Source of the DNA: Stappia indica
GTDB lineage: Bacteria; Pseudomonadota; Alphaproteobacteria; Rhizobiales; Stappiaceae
Direction of reading: 5' to 3'
Assembly: GCF_009789575.1 (NCBI RefSeq)
Contig: NZ_CP046908.1
Location: forward strand, 3,997,001 to 4,061,000
DNA: 64,000 nt
The number at the start of each line of letters is the position of its first letter. The first letter of the stretch is position 1. The translations under genes and the position numbers were made by a program. Of the stretch, positions 62,248 through 64,000 are shown in pieces. The notes below the pieces were generated by a model. The model was not told the origin of the DNA, did no database searches, and saw only the letters and a list, made by a program, of their open reading frames with translations.

Positions 62248-63288
62248 GTGAACATCAAAGCTCTTCTCAGCGCGACCGCGGTCGCTTCGGTCGCCTTCGC
62301 TGGCGCCGCCATCGCTCGCGACCAGATCCAGATCGCCGGCTCCTCGACGGTTCTTCCCTATGCCTCCATCGTTGCCGAGGCCTTCGGCGAGAACACCGAC
62401 TTCCCGACCCCGGTGGTCGAGTCGGGTGGTTCGGGCGCCGGTCGCAAGAAGCTGTGCGAAGGCGTGGGCGAGAACACGATCGACATCGCCAACTCCTCGT
62501 CGCGCATCAAGCAGTCGGATATCGACAACTGCGCCGCCAACGGCGTGACGGAGATCCAGGAAGTCCGCATCGGCTATGACGGCATCGTCTTCGCCTCGGA
62601 CATCAACGGCCCGTCCTTCGCGTTCACGCCGGCCGATTGGCACAACGCCCTTGCTGCCAAGGTCGTCAAGGACGGCAAGCTCGTCGACAATCCGCACAAG
62701 ATGTGGAACGACATCCGCGCCGACCTGCCGGCCCAGCCGATCCTCGCATTCATTCCGGGCACCAAGCACGGCACCCGTGAAGTGTTCGACGAGAAGGTGC
62801 TCATCGACGGCTGTGAGGAGAACGGTGCGTTCGAGGCACTCGCCGCTGCCAACAACGGCGACAAGAAGGCCGCCGAGAAGGCCTGCATGGCGCTGCGGAC
62901 CGACGGCGCGTCGATCGACATCGACGGCGACTACACCGAGACGCTCGCGCGCATCGACGCCAACAAGGATGGTATCGGCGTGTTCGGCCTGTCGTTCTAC
63001 GAGAACAACACCGACAAGCTGAAGGTCGCGACCATGAATGGTGTCGTGCCGACCACCGAGGCGATCGCCAAGGGCGAGTACCCGGTTTCGCGTCCGCTCT
63101 ACTTCTACGTCAAGAACGCGCATCTCGACGTTATCCCGGGTCTCCAGGAGTACGTCGAGTTCTTCGTCTCCGACGAGATCGCCGGTCCGGACGGCCCTCT
63201 GGCTCAGTACGGCCTGGTCTCCGATCCGGAGCTGGCCAAGACCCAGGAGATGGTCAAGAACCGGACTCCGATGGGGCCGCTGAACTGA
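62248..63288 (+). CDS. pstS: Phosphate ABC transporter substrate-binding protein
   Basis: PstS binds inorganic phosphate in the periplasm for the PstCAB importer. The 346 residues begin with a signal peptide (LLSATAVASVAFAGAAIA). The ligand ring is marked by AGSSTVLPYA, ESGGSGAGRKKLCEG and IDIANSSSRI, all conserved in the alphaproteobacterial type. A Pho box lies 105 bp upstream, so expression should rise in phosphate starvation. A terminator follows the stop, allowing more PstS than PstC. Confidence 0.96.
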   Translation: MNIKALLSATAVASVAFAGAAIARDQIQIAGSSTVLPYASIVAEAFGENTDFPTPVVESGGSGAGRKKLCEGVGENTIDIANSSSRIKQSDIDNCAANGVTEIQEVRIGYDGIVFASDINGPSFAFTPADWHNALAAKVVKDGKLVDNPHKMWNDIRADLPAQPILAFIPGTKHGTREVFDEKVLIDGCEENGAFEALAAANNGDKKAAEKACMALRTDGASIDIDGDYTETLARIDANKDGIGVFGLSFYENNTDKLKVATMNGVVPTTEAIAKGEYPVSRPLYFYVKNAHLDVIPGLQEYVEFFVSDEIAGPDGPLAQYGLVSDPELAKTQEMVKNRTPMGPLN

Positions 63289-63301
63289 CACTGAAGCACA
63301 T

Positions 63302-63328
63302 CCGGCGGTGCGGTCTTCGCACCGCCGG
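63302..63328 (+). terminator. Intra-operon terminator after pstS
   Basis: CCGGCGGTGCG pairs perfectly with CGCACCGCCGG over 11 bp with a 5-base loop, followed by TCCTGTTTT. It lies 14 bp after the pstS stop and before pstC, reducing downstream expression. Confidence 0.8.
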
Positions 63329-63360
63329 TCCTGTTTTGGCGGCAAGCGGCGGACGATTCC

Positions 63361-64000
63361 ATGAACGCTGGATTTCTTATTTTGATCGTGCTGGGCGTCT
63401 CCGCGCTCGGCTATTTTTTCGGCAGGCGCCGAGCCCTCGCGCTTTCGGCAGCCAGCGGGCGTCGTCTGCACTCGCTCCCTACCTATTACGGGCAACTTGT
63501 GGCCTTGTTCGCCGGCGTGCCGGCACTGCTGCTTCTGCTGGCCTGGCTTTTCGCGCAGCCCATCGTCCTTCATGGGCAGGTGAGTAGCCTGATTCCCGAC
63601 AGCGCGATCCCGGAGGGCGGCGCCAGGAGCCTGGTGATGGCCGATGTCGAGCGTATCGCCGGCGGCCTCGATGCGTTGATGCAGGCGCGTGGCCTCGGCG
63701 AGGCCGAACTGGACCGCATGCGTGCCGACATGACCGACATTCGGTCGCGCCTCGCCGATGTCGGAGTTGCGCTGGGCTCAAATGTCCCGGTAGAGGTTTT
63801 CGAGGCTGCCAAGACCTACAGGAGTGCCCACCGCAACGGCCAAATGCTGATGACGGTGTCGGTTCTGATCCTGTCCCTCGGCCTCGCCTTCCTTGCATAT
63901 CGCCGCGTGACACCGGAGTTGAGGGCCCGCAATACCAGCGAGACCTTCGTGCTCTCCTTGCTCATCGGCTCGTCCTCGGTGGCGATCCTCACCACCGTCG
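63361..64000 (+). CDS. pstC: Phosphate ABC permease PstC, 3' end outside the window
   Basis: The visible 213 residues are the extended N-terminus typical of alphaproteobacterial PstC. A first helix (FLILIVLGVSALGYFFG) is followed by the basic loop RRRALALSAASGRRLHSLPTYYG in parts. A second helix (LVALFAGVPALLLLLAWLF) leads to a periplasmic domain of roughly 110 residues, and a third helix (LMTVSVLILSLGLAFLAYR) starts near residue 162. The permease core begins at the right edge (ETFVLSLLIGSSSVAIL). The frame has no stop before the window end. It follows the pstS terminator by 32 bp. Confidence 0.9.
   Translation, partial: MNAGFLILIVLGVSALGYFFGRRRALALSAASGRRLHSLPTYYGQLVALFAGVPALLLLLAWLFAQPIVLHGQVSSLIPDSAIPEGGARSLVMADVERIAGGLDALMQARGLGEAELDRMRADMTDIRSRLADVGVALGSNVPVEVFEAAKTYRSAHRNGQMLMTVSVLILSLGLAFLAYRRVTPELRARNTSETFVLSLLIGSSSVAILTTV

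Overview
The window is a GC-rich, gene-dense stretch of a bacterial chromosome. Gene content points to an alphaproteobacterium of the Rhizobiales/Hyphomicrobiales. Signs are the TIGR02301 and DUF1344 families, an alphaproteobacterial-type PstC with a long N-terminal extension, an RibB carrying a degenerate RibA half, an EAL-CBS-GGDEF protein and a phoR-pstSC order. A marine Stappia/Labrenzia-like genus is my guess from overall feel, not a demonstrated assignment. I see no rRNA, tRNA, CRISPR, prophage or intact insertion sequence; the only mobile trace is a 270-bp element with inverted ends.

Layout. 1-3.6 kb: nadA (cut by the left edge), nadB and nadC, the de novo NAD pathway. 3.6-7.1 kb: a c-di-GMP EAL-CBS-GGDEF protein and a SleB-type cell-wall hydrolase. 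7.3-11.8 kb: a leftward run ygfZ-like, HD hydrolase, tyrosine-phosphatase-like, NrtR-like Nudix/winged-helix regulator, thioesterase and rluA. 12-18.9 kb: a class II glutamine amidotransferase, an L,D-transpeptidase, a LysE exporter, a Nudix hydrolase and several small alphaproteobacterial hypotheticals. 19-24.8 kb: SRAP protein, the inverted-repeat element, a GlcD-type flavoprotein, fabI, a histidine phosphatase and a Tat-exported alpha/beta hydrolase. The hydrolase is divergent from an OhrR-like MarR regulator, with palindromes between them.

25-31.7 kb: DUF3095 protein, aroC, a helix-turn-helix-RibB fusion and dxs. A likely minus-strand small RNA lies between the last two. 32-38.5 kb: an MFS transporter, a copper-delivery set (DUF2946, PCuAC, SCO1), a 44-aa membrane protein, tlyA, a TrmA-type methyltransferase and another SAM methyltransferase. 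38.5-49.5 kb: xseB, a class II histone-deacetylase-like hydrolase, sua5, acyl-CoA dehydrogenase plus crotonase, a DnaJ/CbpA co-chaperone, a lipoprotein, corA and DUF1499. 49.6-54 kb: acyl-CoA ligase, two tandem HAD phosphatases and a metallo-beta-lactamase-fold enzyme.

54-58.6 kb: a complete polyamine-type ABC importer. A strong terminator separates the binding protein from the ATPase, and one permease carries an odd Pro/Ser-rich plus coiled-coil insert. 58.7-60.5 kb: SRPBCC, an unknown protein and a TPR protein. 60.7-64 kb: phoR, a Pho box, pstS and the start of pstC, i.e. the phosphate-starvation locus.

The most interesting candidate for an undescribed system is at 27.97-29.36 kb. There the riboflavin enzyme RibB carries an N-terminal Cro-like DNA-binding domain, and its short leader holds a perfect inverted repeat plus a direct repeat. 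This suggests a biosynthetic enzyme that may regulate its own gene. The 270-bp element, the small-RNA candidate, the NrtR-like regulator close to nadABC and the modified polyamine permease are the other leads.
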